From: Alphaproteobacteria bacterium | Lineage (GTDB): Bacteria; Pseudomonadota; Alphaproteobacteria; SMXP01 | Reading direction: 5' to 3' | NCBI GenBank assembly: GCA_028285305.1 | Contig: JANQPV010000020.1 | Coordinates: 62,001 to 126,000 of the forward strand | DNA length: 64,000 nt | Part shown: positions 17,337 through 25,321 of the stretch, piece after piece | How the letters are laid out: the number at the start of each line of letters is the position of its first letter | Position numbering within the stretch: the stretch's first letter is position 1 | The notes under the pieces: generated by a model | The model's input: the letters and a program-made list of their open reading frames with translations, nothing else | Databases searched by the model: none | Told to the model about the DNA's origin: nothing | Position numbers and translations under genes: made by a program

Positions 17337-18134
17337 ATGAAGAAACTTGCGACTCCTGCTTTTCAGTCTATTGTCGGTGCGCTTTTGTTGGGCTTTGTAA
17401 GCGCTTGCACGCCGGTTATCGATTTCAGTCCGGATCCTAACCCGCTGCCAGAGATCCTTGCGACCGCCGATCGATCGGAAGCGGACAAGGCTCGAGATGA
17501 AGAAAGAAAACCGGCACAGGTCCTGCACTTTTTCGGGGTCGAATCCGGTTTGACTGCGCTCGACATCGTGGCCGCCGGCGGCTGGTATACGGAGGTCTTG
17601 TCCGCCGCTGTCGGCGCCGAGGGAACCGTTTACGCGCAAAACCCAAAAGTGATGCTTGAGCTCGGAGACGGCCGGGCGGATAAGGCCTTAACAAAGAGAC
17701 TTACCGGCAATCGTTTGCCCAATGTGATCCGTCTGGATAGGGAACTTGATGATCTAGGACTTGAGCCGGGGTCGGTTGATTTCGCCCTGACGGCCCTTAA
17801 TTTCCACGATGTCTATAACGAAAACCCCAGGCAGGCTCGGGATTTTCTTCAGGTCATTTACACGGTCCTCAAGCCAGGCGGTGTGTTGGGCCTGATCGAT
17901 CATCAAGGCGCTCCCAATGCGGACAATATTAAGGCGCACCGAATGCTAAAAGACGATGCCGTCGCGTCGGCGAAGTCGGTGGGGTTCCGGGTCAGCTCCA
18001 GCTCGGTGTTGGAGAATCCAGACGATGATCGGATCAAGAATGTGTTCGACCCGGAAATTCGCGGCAAGACCGATAGATTTGTGTTGAAGCTGACGAAACC
18101 GACAGAGTCCCGCAAGCTGTTTGACCTGCTTTAG
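17337..18134 (+). CDS. lipoprotein with class I methyltransferase fold
   Basis: 265-residue protein with a lipoprotein signal (MKKLATP start, hydrophobic core, VSAC with the lipidated Cys24) followed by a Rossmann methyltransferase-like domain. Motif I is LTALDIVAAGGWYTEVLSAA (about residues 73-92), motif II/III PNVIRLDRELDDLG, and FALTALNFHDVY and VLKPGGVLGLIDHQG match motifs IV-VI. It belongs to a known type of exported methyltransferase-like protein. Since SAM is not expected in the periplasm, the activity is uncertain and it may bind another ligand. The 3' end overlaps the convergent oxygenase gene by four bases. Confidence 0.85.
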   Translation: MKKLATPAFQSIVGALLLGFVSACTPVIDFSPDPNPLPEILATADRSEADKARDEERKPAQVLHFFGVESGLTALDIVAAGGWYTEVLSAAVGAEGTVYAQNPKVMLELGDGRADKALTKRLTGNRLPNVIRLDRELDDLGLEPGSVDFALTALNFHDVYNENPRQARDFLQVIYTVLKPGGVLGLIDHQGAPNADNIKAHRMLKDDAVASAKSVGFRVSSSSVLENPDDDRIKNVFDPEIRGKTDRFVLKLTKPTESRKLFDLL

Positions 18135-19075
18135 CTCGCGATCTTGTAGCGATCCACCTGAATATCCTCGTCGCCGACGGCGGCGTAATTGTCGTCAATG
18201 CGACCCTGAATGAATTCCTTCCAAGTGAACGGACGATATTTCGGCTCCCCCAGTGCAGCGATAGGCTCAATTACCGCTGTTGAACTCGGTTGATAGAAAA
18301 ACGGCATGGAATAGCGCGATGTTCCGGAAGGCACCGGAACCACCCGGTGTACAGCGGCCTTGTACTGACCGTTGGACCAAACCTGTGCGACGTCGCCGAT
18401 GTTTATGACCAGCGCATCGGGATTGGGCGAAACAGGAATCCAACCGTTTTCATCGGACAGTGTTTCTAGGCCGCCGATTTCATCCTGATAAAGAAGCGTT
18501 ATGGCGCCGGGGTCGGTGTGGTGGTGAAGGGCCATGTCTCCCAAAGGCGTCACGCCTTTGCGTTCACTTGTCTCTAGCAGATCCGAGGGCGGATAATGGT
18601 TGAGACGAGCGGTATTCGTGGGGCTGCCGGAGAAAGCCTGATCTAAGGTACCATCAGGCTGTCCGAGCGCCCGGCACACAAGATCCATTAGCGCCTTTGC
18701 AAGTTCGGAGCTTGCGTAGAAGTAGGCGCACAATGCGTCTTTGAAGCCTTGCGGCCGGTCGGGCCAACGCATACGTCCGGGGCCGCTTCTGGGCCGCGGG
18801 GCGTAATAGTCGAACACTTCCTTTTGATCCCGCTTTTGTTTTGTCAGTTCCCGGTCGAAATAGCCCATAGGATTGTCCGCAGAACGCATAACTGCACGTT
18901 TTTCGGACTTGGGAAGCGCGAAGAAGGCTTGCGCCTGAGTCATTAAATTCTGAAGGTGATCGTCCATGCCATGACCCACTGCCAAGAAGAAGCCGTGATC
19001 CCGGCAGGCGCCATCGATTTCGCTTAGAGCTTTTGCGTCGATGTTCGACACATCAATGGTCGGAACGTGGCCCAT
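18131..19075 (-). CDS. 2-oxoglutarate/Fe(II) oxygenase, isopenicillin N synthase-like
   Basis: Soluble non-haem iron dioxygenase of 314 residues. The N-terminal DIOX_N part begins VPTIDVSN and contains CRDHGFFLAVGHG; the double-stranded beta-helix carries the iron triad: HTD in LHHHTDPGAI (about residues 184-186) and the His of AAVHRVVP, with the 2-oxoglutarate-binding R-x-S as RYS shortly after. The frame is open to 19135, but ATG 19075 behind GGGGAAAGAG gives the usual start. Such bacterial enzymes hydroxylate or desaturate small molecules or split ethers. It stands alone, convergent with the lipoprotein gene, and its substrate is unknown. Confidence 0.9.
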   Translation of the reverse strand: MGHVPTIDVSNIDAKALSEIDGACRDHGFFLAVGHGMDDHLQNLMTQAQAFFALPKSEKRAVMRSADNPMGYFDRELTKQKRDQKEVFDYYAPRPRSGPGRMRWPDRPQGFKDALCAYFYASSELAKALMDLVCRALGQPDGTLDQAFSGSPTNTARLNHYPPSDLLETSERKGVTPLGDMALHHHTDPGAITLLYQDEIGGLETLSDENGWIPVSPNPDALVINIGDVAQVWSNGQYKAAVHRVVPVPSGTSRYSMPFFYQPSSTAVIEPIAALGEPKYRPFTWKEFIQGRIDDNYAAVGDEDIQVDRYKIAS

Positions 19076-19151
19076 TCTCTTTCCCCACAGCCATGGATTT
19101 AGATCCACACTATCAGCTGGAGGGACGGCGCACAAATGTGCGGATGTCTCG

Positions 19152-19901
19152 TTACTTCAGGCGAACGTAGGTGACGTAGGAATTGTAGATACGGTCCGAA
19201 TAGAACGGTTCGATCGGCGGTATCCCTATTCCGGTCATTTGTTCTCCAGAGCGAAAATGACGTCCATCATAAAGCGCCGGGAAGATCGTGTATTCGTCAA
19301 CTTCCTGCATAAGCAATTCCCAAAACGGAGCATCGTTGCGTTTTGCTTCGAATGTCTGGTGGGTGGCCTCGTAGGGCGTGTTGTCGTCAAAAATGATGTG
19401 ACGGAATCCTTTTGCTTTTGCTTGAAGCAGCCGTGGCCATTTATCCTGATGATCGTCGAAGAATACAACGCAATTGTCGCGCTCTTCGGGAGGAACCACA
19501 ATGCTTAGCACACTGAAATCCTGCCAAGTGTATTCTACTCTTTGAAGTCGATATTCAGGAAGAAACTGCGCCGGATCCAAGAATTGGCGGGATGCCAAGA
19601 TCGGATCTGTGCAGATGATATGAGCCTCGGGAACAGCTTGCTCGATTACCCACGTCGAAAAGCCGCGCCATGTTCCCACTTCGACAACAGACTTGGGATC
19701 GACTTTTCGTAGAAAGTAGTACAGCGCCAGAGCGCCATTGCTGGCGAGGCCGTTCGTATTTTCAAAGGGACGATTGGGCCAGACGTCCGCGAAGGATCGC
19801 GCGCAGTTCTCAATTTCGACTTTGAGTAGATTTTGGAGCGGGTCCGTGTTGTTCTCCCGCTGCGCCAATTCCGTCACCAGACTGCCCTCGCGATTGTTCA
19901 C
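19152..19901 (-). CDS. class I SAM-dependent methyltransferase
   Basis: 249-residue protein with a methyltransferase-like Rossmann core: motif I VVEVGTWRGFSTWVIEQA at about 73-90, followed by a carboxylate at the end of strand 2 (ICTDP), and CVVFFDDHQDKW and IIFDDNTPYEA, the paired acidic motifs seen in the CmcI/macrocin-O-methyltransferase-like group, which bind a metal. The start is a GTG without a clear ribosome binding site. Methylation of a hydroxyl on a sugar or catechol-type acceptor is likely for the group, but the substrate is unknown. It has a 76-base gap to the oxygenase gene downstream and a 64-base gap to the citrate synthase. Confidence 0.75.
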   Translation of the reverse strand: MNNREGSLVTELAQRENNTDPLQNLLKVEIENCARSFADVWPNRPFENTNGLASNGALALYYFLRKVDPKSVVEVGTWRGFSTWVIEQAVPEAHIICTDPILASRQFLDPAQFLPEYRLQRVEYTWQDFSVLSIVVPPEERDNCVVFFDDHQDKWPRLLQAKAKGFRHIIFDDNTPYEATHQTFEAKRNDAPFWELLMQEVDEYTIFPALYDGRHFRSGEQMTGIGIPPIEPFYSDRIYNSYVTYVRLK

Positions 19902-19965
19902 TGTTGGGACGGATTCTAGATTAACAGGGTTAACGTGATCCTATTTCACGGCCCGCGGCCTTAAC

Positions 19966-21183
19966 TCAAGCTTGCGCGCCTTCGCTGGGATGCACCCCCG
20001 TGTAACGGGCCCGGGGCCGGATAAGTTGACCCGCCCGATTCTGTTCCAACGCGTGGGCGATCCAGCCCGCCGACCGACCAATAGCGAAAAGGGCGATGGC
20101 GGCTTCGGCAGGAAGACGCAAATGGCGCTCTAAGAGCACCAATGCGAAGTCGACGTTTTCCTGGTGTCCAATTTTTCGGCGCACCTGGTCCAAGCAGTCT
20201 TGTTCGAGCTGGCTCAAGCTCAGTCTTGAAATGATGGCTCGGGCGCGAGGGTCGCCCTCCGGATAAAGCGGATGGCCGACACCGGGCACCCGCTCGTCGC
20301 GGCGAAGATGGCTGTCGATCACCTTTGCCGGGTCACCCGTTTGATCAACTTTTTCCATAAACACACGCACATTGTCGGACGCACTTCCATGGAGCGGACC
20401 GGAGAGTGCGGACAAGCCCCCGATCACGCATGCGCTTAAGGAGGCGCCGGTAGAGGCAGCTACACGCGCCGCAAACGTCGAAGCGTTTAGTTCGTGGTCC
20501 GCCAATAGTACCAACGCAAATCGTAGCAAATCAGCGCCTGCAGGATCCAAACTCCATGCTTCGGCCAGCTGGACGTGAGTCTGACGACCGCTCATCTCTC
20601 TACGGACAATCGCGGCCGTAATCGCTCTGATGAGAAATGCGCCCTTCAAATGAAGCAACGACTCGTGGGCGTGACGAATGGGCAGGTCGGTGGTGCCCAT
20701 ATTCGCAAGGGCTGCGGTCGTCCGGGAAATGACAGACCATCGGTCCCACCCCTCTCCCATTGTTCCAAGGTGGATCAAGTCGTCCGAGTTTACGGGCGCT
20801 TGGAATGCAATCGCATCAGGCGCGCCCCAAAGAAACGCGGCCACTTCCTCAAACGTGAGGCGCTCGGCCAGCTCAATCGCGTTTCTCCCTCTGTAGAAAA
20901 GACTGCCATCCTCGATGAGAGTCAGTTCGGACTCCAGCACCGGGAGCCCGAAATCGAGCGTTTCGGCGGCGATTCGATCGGGCTTTCGGCCCGTCTTTCG
21001 TCGTTCTATGAGCAGGTCGATGTCATCGGCAGCGTAGACCTTTCGTCGCGGATCCGCGTTACCGCTTTCACTGTTGATGGAGCGGATCAATCCGCGGCTG
21101 ACATAGGAATAAAGAGTCGGCCGCGAGACGCGCAGCCGCTTAATGGCCTCCTCCGCCGTAACAAATTTACCGATTTCCGACAT
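19966..21183 (-). CDS. citrate synthase with N-terminal helix-turn-helix domain
   Basis: 405-residue citrate/2-methylcitrate synthase fold with an extra N-terminal MerR/excisionase-type HTH (about residues 7-62: FVTAEEAIKRLRVSRPTLYS, then RKVYAADDIDLLIERR). The catalytic triad is complete: His265 in GPLHGSA, His304 in GVGHPLYPEGDPRA, Asp345 in ENVDFALV. So it could both condense acetyl-CoA with an oxoacid and bind DNA. The frame is open to 21342, but ATG 21183 has GAGAGA next to it and starts at the HTH. It is transcribed away from a second citrate synthase across a 99-base region with two palindromes, the likely binding site of its own HTH. Products of this type are known but little studied. 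Confidence 0.92.
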   Translation of the reverse strand: MSEIGKFVTAEEAIKRLRVSRPTLYSYVSRGLIRSINSESGNADPRRKVYAADDIDLLIERRKTGRKPDRIAAETLDFGLPVLESELTLIEDGSLFYRGRNAIELAERLTFEEVAAFLWGAPDAIAFQAPVNSDDLIHLGTMGEGWDRWSVISRTTAALANMGTTDLPIRHAHESLLHLKGAFLIRAITAAIVRREMSGRQTHVQLAEAWSLDPAGADLLRFALVLLADHELNASTFAARVAASTGASLSACVIGGLSALSGPLHGSASDNVRVFMEKVDQTGDPAKVIDSHLRRDERVPGVGHPLYPEGDPRARAIISRLSLSQLEQDCLDQVRRKIGHQENVDFALVLLERHLRLPAEAAIALFAIGRSAGWIAHALEQNRAGQLIRPRARYTGVHPSEGAQA

Positions 21184-21200
21184 TCTCTCGCACAATATAG

Positions 21201-21237
21201 ATTGATTTATCTGAATCAATATTGACGATATATATCG
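21201..21237. promoter_or_regulatory. two palindromes in the divergent citrate synthase promoter
   Basis: ATTGATT (21201-21207) and AATCAAT (21214-21220) form an inverted repeat with a six-base spacer; directly after it CGATATATATCG (21226-21237) is a perfect 12-base palindrome. Both lie between the two divergent citrate synthase genes. They are candidate operators for the HTH-citrate synthase or, for the second, for the PadR regulator nearby, whose own upstream palindrome shares the ATATCG/CGATAT core. Confidence 0.6.
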
Positions 21238-21282
21238 ATCTGTCCATCTAGTCCATAGGCATAACAATCCAAGGAGAGTTTT

Positions 21283-22374
21283 ATGACGGTGGCGACAGGT
21301 GGATTGGACGGTGTTGTGGCAGCCAAAACGGTTATGAGCCACGTGGACGGCGAGGCGGGCAGGCTGATCGTGCGAGGGTATGATCTCGGCGATCTGGCGG
21401 ATCGCTTTACCTTCGAAGAACTTCTCGGTGTTCTCTGGGACGGATTCGTGGATATCCGCCCAGACTCAATTCGTGCAGATCTTGGTGAAGCGCGTATGGA
21501 GGCCTTTGGTATTTTGCAAACATGCCTTCCTCTGCCCTCCAATTTGAGTGCCGTCGAACAGCTGCGTTTCCTGCTAAGCGCCTTACCCGATCATACGCTG
21601 GAAGAAAGACAGGCTCTTTTGGCGGTCGCGGCGGTGCCTGTTTTCACGGCCGCTGTTCTTCGATTGCGGACGGGGCGTAGTGCGATTGCTCCGGACGCTC
21701 GGCTGAACCACGCTACAGACTTCCTTCGCATGCTGAGAAATGAACCGATTCCTGATCATGATTCCGAAGCGCTGGATACCTACCTCGTTACCGTCGCCGA
21801 TCACGGACTGAACGCCTCGACATTTGCGGCCCGGATTATCGCGTCGACGCAGGCCGGTCTGTTCTCGGCTGTGGTCGGGGGCCTGTGCGCGCTGAAGGGA
21901 CCGCTGCACGGAGGCGCGCCTGGTCCCGTTCTCGATATGCTTGATGCGATCGGCCGTCCAGAAAATGCTAAGACATGGCTGACGGAAGCGGTTGCTCAGG
22001 GAGAGCGGCTAATGGGATTCGGTCATCGCATTTACCGAGTGCGGGACCCTCGCGCAGATGTATTGAAAGCGGTGGCGAAACGTCTCAAGAATGATACGAA
22101 CCGTATTCAGCTTGCGGAGGAAATTGAGGCCGCCGCTCTCTGTGTCCTCGCCGACCAGAAAAAGGGCCTTACGCTTGAAACAAATGTAGAGTTCTACACA
22201 GCGCTCGTCCTTGAAGCTCTAAGACTGCCTCGCGAGAGCTTCACGCTTATATTCGCGATGGGCCGTGTCGCAGGATGGACGGCACATATCCTTGAGCAAT
22301 TGGATGGAGGGCGGATTATTCGCCCACAATCTGATTATGTTGGCCCCATGCCGCAGGTAGCCGGGACCGCTTGA
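21283..22374 (+). CDS. citrate synthase family protein
   Basis: 363-residue citrate/2-methylcitrate synthase-like enzyme without an HTH. His209 in GPLHGGA and His248 in GFGHRIYRVRDPRA are the two catalytic histidines. At the site of the catalytic Asp the sequence is NVEFYTALVL with Glu303, not the usual NVD. The family members I know best have Asp, so the change may alter activity or specificity. AAGGAGAG lies six bases before the ATG. It is divergent from the HTH-citrate synthase and the two may assemble together or compete for substrate. A PadR gene follows after 185 bases. It is not likely to be the main Krebs-cycle enzyme, given the context. Confidence 0.9.
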   Translation: MTVATGGLDGVVAAKTVMSHVDGEAGRLIVRGYDLGDLADRFTFEELLGVLWDGFVDIRPDSIRADLGEARMEAFGILQTCLPLPSNLSAVEQLRFLLSALPDHTLEERQALLAVAAVPVFTAAVLRLRTGRSAIAPDARLNHATDFLRMLRNEPIPDHDSEALDTYLVTVADHGLNASTFAARIIASTQAGLFSAVVGGLCALKGPLHGGAPGPVLDMLDAIGRPENAKTWLTEAVAQGERLMGFGHRIYRVRDPRADVLKAVAKRLKNDTNRIQLAEEIEAAALCVLADQKKGLTLETNVEFYTALVLEALRLPRESFTLIFAMGRVAGWTAHILEQLDGGRIIRPQSDYVGPMPQVAGTA

Positions 22375-22524
22375 GCACTTCGTCCATTCTCGGACGCCTC
22401 TGCATCAGCAACAAATATAATCAAAGATCACTTTTTGGCGCGTCGGCCAAGTCCGGCGCGTCTTTCTTTGGGCCGGTGTCACTAACACTATTTAATGTCG
22501 TTATTGACTCTATAGCAGCTGCGG

Positions 22525-22540
22525 TATATCGTTCGATATA
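22525..22540. promoter_or_regulatory. PadR operator candidate
   Basis: TATATCG-TT-CGATATA, a perfect 16-base palindrome ending 19 bases before the PadR start codon and lying over its likely promoter. PadR regulators commonly repress themselves through AT-rich palindromes of this sort. Confidence 0.65.
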
Positions 22541-22559
22541 TCTTGGAAAGGTTTTAGAT

Positions 22560-23123
22560 ATGTTCTGTTATACTATGAGGACACCCCGCCGCCGGACAAG
22601 CATGCGCGGTCATCGCTACGGCCCGTGGTCATGGGAAGCCCGTTTTTTCAACAAGGGAGAGCTAGGGTTGGCTATTTTGGCGCTTTTGGATGAGGGGCCC
22701 AAGCACGGCTATGAGCTCATGAAGTCCCTGGAAGAGCGGTCTCACGGACTTTATCGGCCGAGCGCAGGCTCAATCTACCCGACCTTACAACAGCTCCTCG
22801 ACCAAGATTTGGTCAGTGCAAAGGAACAAGAGGGTGGCAAGAAAGTCTACGAGTTAACCGATCGTGGAAAAGAGGAGGTTAAGAAGCGCGCGGAAACGAT
22901 CGAGGAGATCTGGGCTCGGGCGGACGGTGATGAATGGACTGGTTGGCGCTACGCCTATCATGCAGAATCTTGGGAAGTCATGCGGCCTGCTTTTCGATTG
23001 ATGCGTGTTGCTGTGCGAACCGTTGCCGAAGCGCAGGACCCGGAGGACGTTGTTGAAGACGTGCGCGATATTTTGCGCAAGGCCCGACGCGATATCGAAA
23101 AACTGGGAGAGAAAGATGATTAG
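22560..23123 (+). CDS. PadR family transcriptional regulator
   Basis: 187-residue PadR repressor. After a basic, disordered start (RTPRRRTSMRGHRYGPWSW) comes the winged helix: GELGLAILALLDEGPKHGYELMKSL, SIYPTLQQLLDQDLV and the wing GGKKVYELTDRGKEEV. An acidic alpha-helical C-terminal dimerisation arm follows. The frame is open to 22371, but ATG 22560 fits because GGAAAGG lies 9 bases upstream and the palindromic operator sits just before it; ATG 22575 is a further option. PadR proteins answer to phenolic acids or drugs. Its targets here may be itself, the next transporter, or the citrate synthase pair. Confidence 0.92.
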   Translation: MFCYTMRTPRRRTSMRGHRYGPWSWEARFFNKGELGLAILALLDEGPKHGYELMKSLEERSHGLYRPSAGSIYPTLQQLLDQDLVSAKEQEGGKKVYELTDRGKEEVKKRAETIEEIWARADGDEWTGWRYAYHAESWEVMRPAFRLMRVAVRTVAEAQDPEDVVEDVRDILRKARRDIEKLGEKDD

Positions 23124-23292
23124 GACTCATAAATTTCGTAAGAAGTTGAAGCTCGCCAAAGCAAAGAGGCTCGCGCTCAAGCGGTCGTCTATGAGACGCA
23201 TGATTCGCAGGCTGTCCTGTCATGCCGCGGCATGGACAACGCACAGCCCGCCGATCGAACGGTGCTCATCTGCTTGCGTCTGTCTTCCATAA
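23116..23292 (+). CDS. small basic ORF overlapping the PadR stop (uncertain)
   Basis: A 58-codon frame starts with ATG 23116, overlapping the PadR stop by eight bases, with GGGAGAGAAAG just upstream, so it could be translationally coupled. The first 32 residues are very rich in Lys and Arg (KFRKKLKLAKAKRLALKR); the second half has four Cys. No similarity is recognised. It may be a real small protein, or chance; conservation would decide. Confidence 0.3.
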   Translation: MIRTHKFRKKLKLAKAKRLALKRSSMRRMIRRLSCHAAAWTTHSPPIERCSSACVCLP

Positions 23293-23547
23293 TTACATTT
23301 GGTTGGCGCTTCGCGCAAAAGGCCCCTTTCCTGTTGTTTAATGCGAGGCGCCAACAACGGTGTTGGCAAGTCGGCAAGCTACGAATTCGGTGAACCGTTG
23401 AATGACGAATTCTGGAGCTGCGATACGGGCTTCGAGATCACCAAAATATCTGGCCAAATATCACTGCGAATATGCAAAGATGCTCCCGTGATGGTGTCCA
23501 TCTAATGGAAAGTCGCGGGTCCACGCGGCGAGGGGAGATTTGCATCC
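23293..23547. other. intergenic region with a long stem-loop
   Basis: Gap before the GPH transporter. GTTGGCGCTTCGC (23302-23314) pairs with GCGAGGCGCCAAC (23343-23355) over 13 bases with one G-U pair; the loop of 28 bases contains AAAGG/CCTTT. No T run follows, so it is more like an RNA structure or processing site than a classical terminator. The remaining 190 bases show no credible gene; a 68-codon open frame at 23299-23505 has no ribosome binding site and unconvincing composition. Confidence 0.5.
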
Positions 23548-25017
23548 ATGGCCACGGCGACGCATGCGGGAGGCGATCTCACCGGCGAACGGCGGATCGG
23601 AACAGGCATACTTTTGGCGTACGCCCTTCCCAATATCTCCATATCCGTCGTGTATTTCCCCCTCAATCTCTACATTACGCCCTTTTATTCCGAAGTGCTT
23701 GGGCTCAACCTCGCCGTCGTGGGACTGGCCCTCTTTGTTACCAGATGGACTGACGTCATCACTGATCCGCTGATCGGGACACTCAGTGATAAGACAAAAT
23801 CGAGGATCGGCAGGCGAAAGACATGGATTCTTGCGGGCATCCCGTTAATGCTCTTTGCCTTCTGGATGCTTATGGTTCCGCCCGAAGGCGTGAATATCAC
23901 CGTTTGGTATTTGCTCGCGTTCATCTTCCTCGTCTATTTGTCCAATACGATGATCGATCTGGTCTACAATGCGTGGGGGGCGGAGCTTTCACGTGACTAT
24001 CATGAACGCTCGCGGGTGACTGGTTTCCGCGAGGCGTTCGGCACGTTCGGATCGGTGCTGGCTCTCTCCATTCCGCTTGTCATGGCCTCGGTGTTTGGGA
24101 TCAGCGGACTTCAAAACATGACCTTCGCTCTTGCCATTGCGACCGTCATTCTTCTTCCCTTGCTCAGCATTCCCATGTTTTTGTTCGTGCCGCAACCGGA
24201 GCCTGATCGGGTCGAGCGCACGCGGGCAAGCGTGTGGCAAGATGTGAAATCGATCTGGCGGAATGGCCCGTTCCGCCGACTGCTCATTGTTAGCCTGTGT
24301 CTGCTTTGCGGCTTGGCCATGACGGCGGCGCTTTCGGTCCTTTTCGTCAGCCACCGCGTGGGGAGGCCGGACCTCTTTCCACTTTTCGTGTTCATGTACT
24401 ACCTGTCGAATCTGGTCGCAATCCCATTCTGGGTTGCTGTGGGCAATCGCATCGGCAAACATAAGACTCTTCTCTTGGTCATTGTCTCCCTCAGTTTTTG
24501 GAGTGCTTGGCTGCCCTTCGTTCCAACGGAGTGGACATGGGTGTTCCTCGCCCTGATGATGCTCAAAGGCGCCTGCAGCACGGGTCCGACACTTTTTTTG
24601 TTGACCTCAATGATGGCTGACGTGATCGATGTGGACACGTTGCGATCAGGAGAGCAACGTGCAGGTCTCTTCTTCTCGATTTGGGGGATGGTCAAAAAGG
24701 GAGCCGGCGCCTTCGGCGCTCTCATCGCGACGGCCGGTGTTACGTTGTTCGGATTCGATCCACGCTGCGCGAGTACGCCCGAACGGCTTGAGGCGCTTCA
24801 GGCCAAGGCGCAAGAAGGCGCAGACATTGCGGTCTGTCAGAACGACCCGATGTCGTTGTTCATGCTCGCTTGCTTTTACAGTATCTTTCCCGCCCTCATT
24901 ATGGTCGCAGCGATGCCGTTGCTGCGGCGCTATCCCCTCAATGAAGAACGCCAGCAAAGGATGCGCGCGCGCATCTCCAAGCGGTCTTCACCTTCAGTTC
25001 AATCGGCCGACACTTGA
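23548..25017 (+). CDS. MFS transporter, GPH (glycoside-pentoside-hexuronide):cation symporter type
   Basis: 489-residue inner-membrane carrier with twelve hydrophobic helices. The GPH signature blocks are visible: LLAYALPNISISVVYFPLNL at the first helix, RWTDVITDPLIGTLSDKTKS with the conserved Asp and Arg between helices 2 and 3, RIGRRKTWIL, and ADVIDVDTLRSGEQRAGLFF near the C-terminal third. Such proteins use sodium or proton gradients to take up glycosides, though many in degraders carry other organic substrates. GAGGGGAG is 12 bases before the ATG, rather far. It precedes the EF-G leader; no neighbour suggests a sugar pathway. Confidence 0.9.
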   Translation: MATATHAGGDLTGERRIGTGILLAYALPNISISVVYFPLNLYITPFYSEVLGLNLAVVGLALFVTRWTDVITDPLIGTLSDKTKSRIGRRKTWILAGIPLMLFAFWMLMVPPEGVNITVWYLLAFIFLVYLSNTMIDLVYNAWGAELSRDYHERSRVTGFREAFGTFGSVLALSIPLVMASVFGISGLQNMTFALAIATVILLPLLSIPMFLFVPQPEPDRVERTRASVWQDVKSIWRNGPFRRLLIVSLCLLCGLAMTAALSVLFVSHRVGRPDLFPLFVFMYYLSNLVAIPFWVAVGNRIGKHKTLLLVIVSLSFWSAWLPFVPTEWTWVFLALMMLKGACSTGPTLFLLTSMMADVIDVDTLRSGEQRAGLFFSIWGMVKKGAGAFGALIATAGVTLFGFDPRCASTPERLEALQAKAQEGADIAVCQNDPMSLFMLACFYSIFPALIMVAAMPLLRRYPLNEERQQRMRARISKRSSPSVQSADT

Positions 25018-25032
25018 CAAGTCTATTGAATG

Positions 25033-25161
25033 CTCCTAACTCCCCTCTGTCAAAAAAACACGGCAGAGGTCGGAGGTCACCATGATCGAAAAAAGCCAGC
25101 ACCAGGAGGTGCACTGACTTTCCGCTCCTTCTTAGGAGGAAGCGGCAGCGCCCCTCCTAAG
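25033..25161 (+). promoter_or_regulatory. structured leader upstream of the EF-G paralogue
   Basis: Within the 304-base gap before the EF-G gene three hairpins can form. CCTCTG (25044-25049) with CAGAGG (25064-25069), extended by CTCC (25033) with GGAG (25072), would hide a ribosome binding site. GCACC-agga-GGTGC (25099-25112) lies inside the small reading frame. CTTAGGAGG (25131-25139) pairs with CCTCCTAAG (25153-25161). Repeated AGGAGG and CCTCC strings allow alternative pairings. This is the layout of a translation-dependent attenuator. The remaining 160 bases to the EF-G start show nothing clear. Confidence 0.5.
25082..25117 (+). CDS. candidate 11-residue leader peptide
   Basis: ATG at 25082, five bases after CGGAGG, opens a frame of eleven codons (MIEKSQHQEVH) ending in TGA at 25115. 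The hairpin 25099-25112 lies within it and a second one just after its stop, so a ribosome moving or stalling here would change the downstream folding. It is small enough to be chance; the excellent ribosome binding site and its place before a translation factor make it worth noting. Confidence 0.4.
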   Translation: MIEKSQHQEVH

Positions 25162-25321
25162 TGAAAATCGCAGTAGACACAGTCGCTGCCTTTCGCGCAA
25201 CACTTCAAAACCAATTTGGGCTGGCGAGTGCTCGCTGGCCGATGAGTATGTTTATATTCGTCCGAACGCGGGCGCTTCGGCGCACCAGCGATCGGCACCT
25301 TATGCACGAAAGGGGTCCAAC

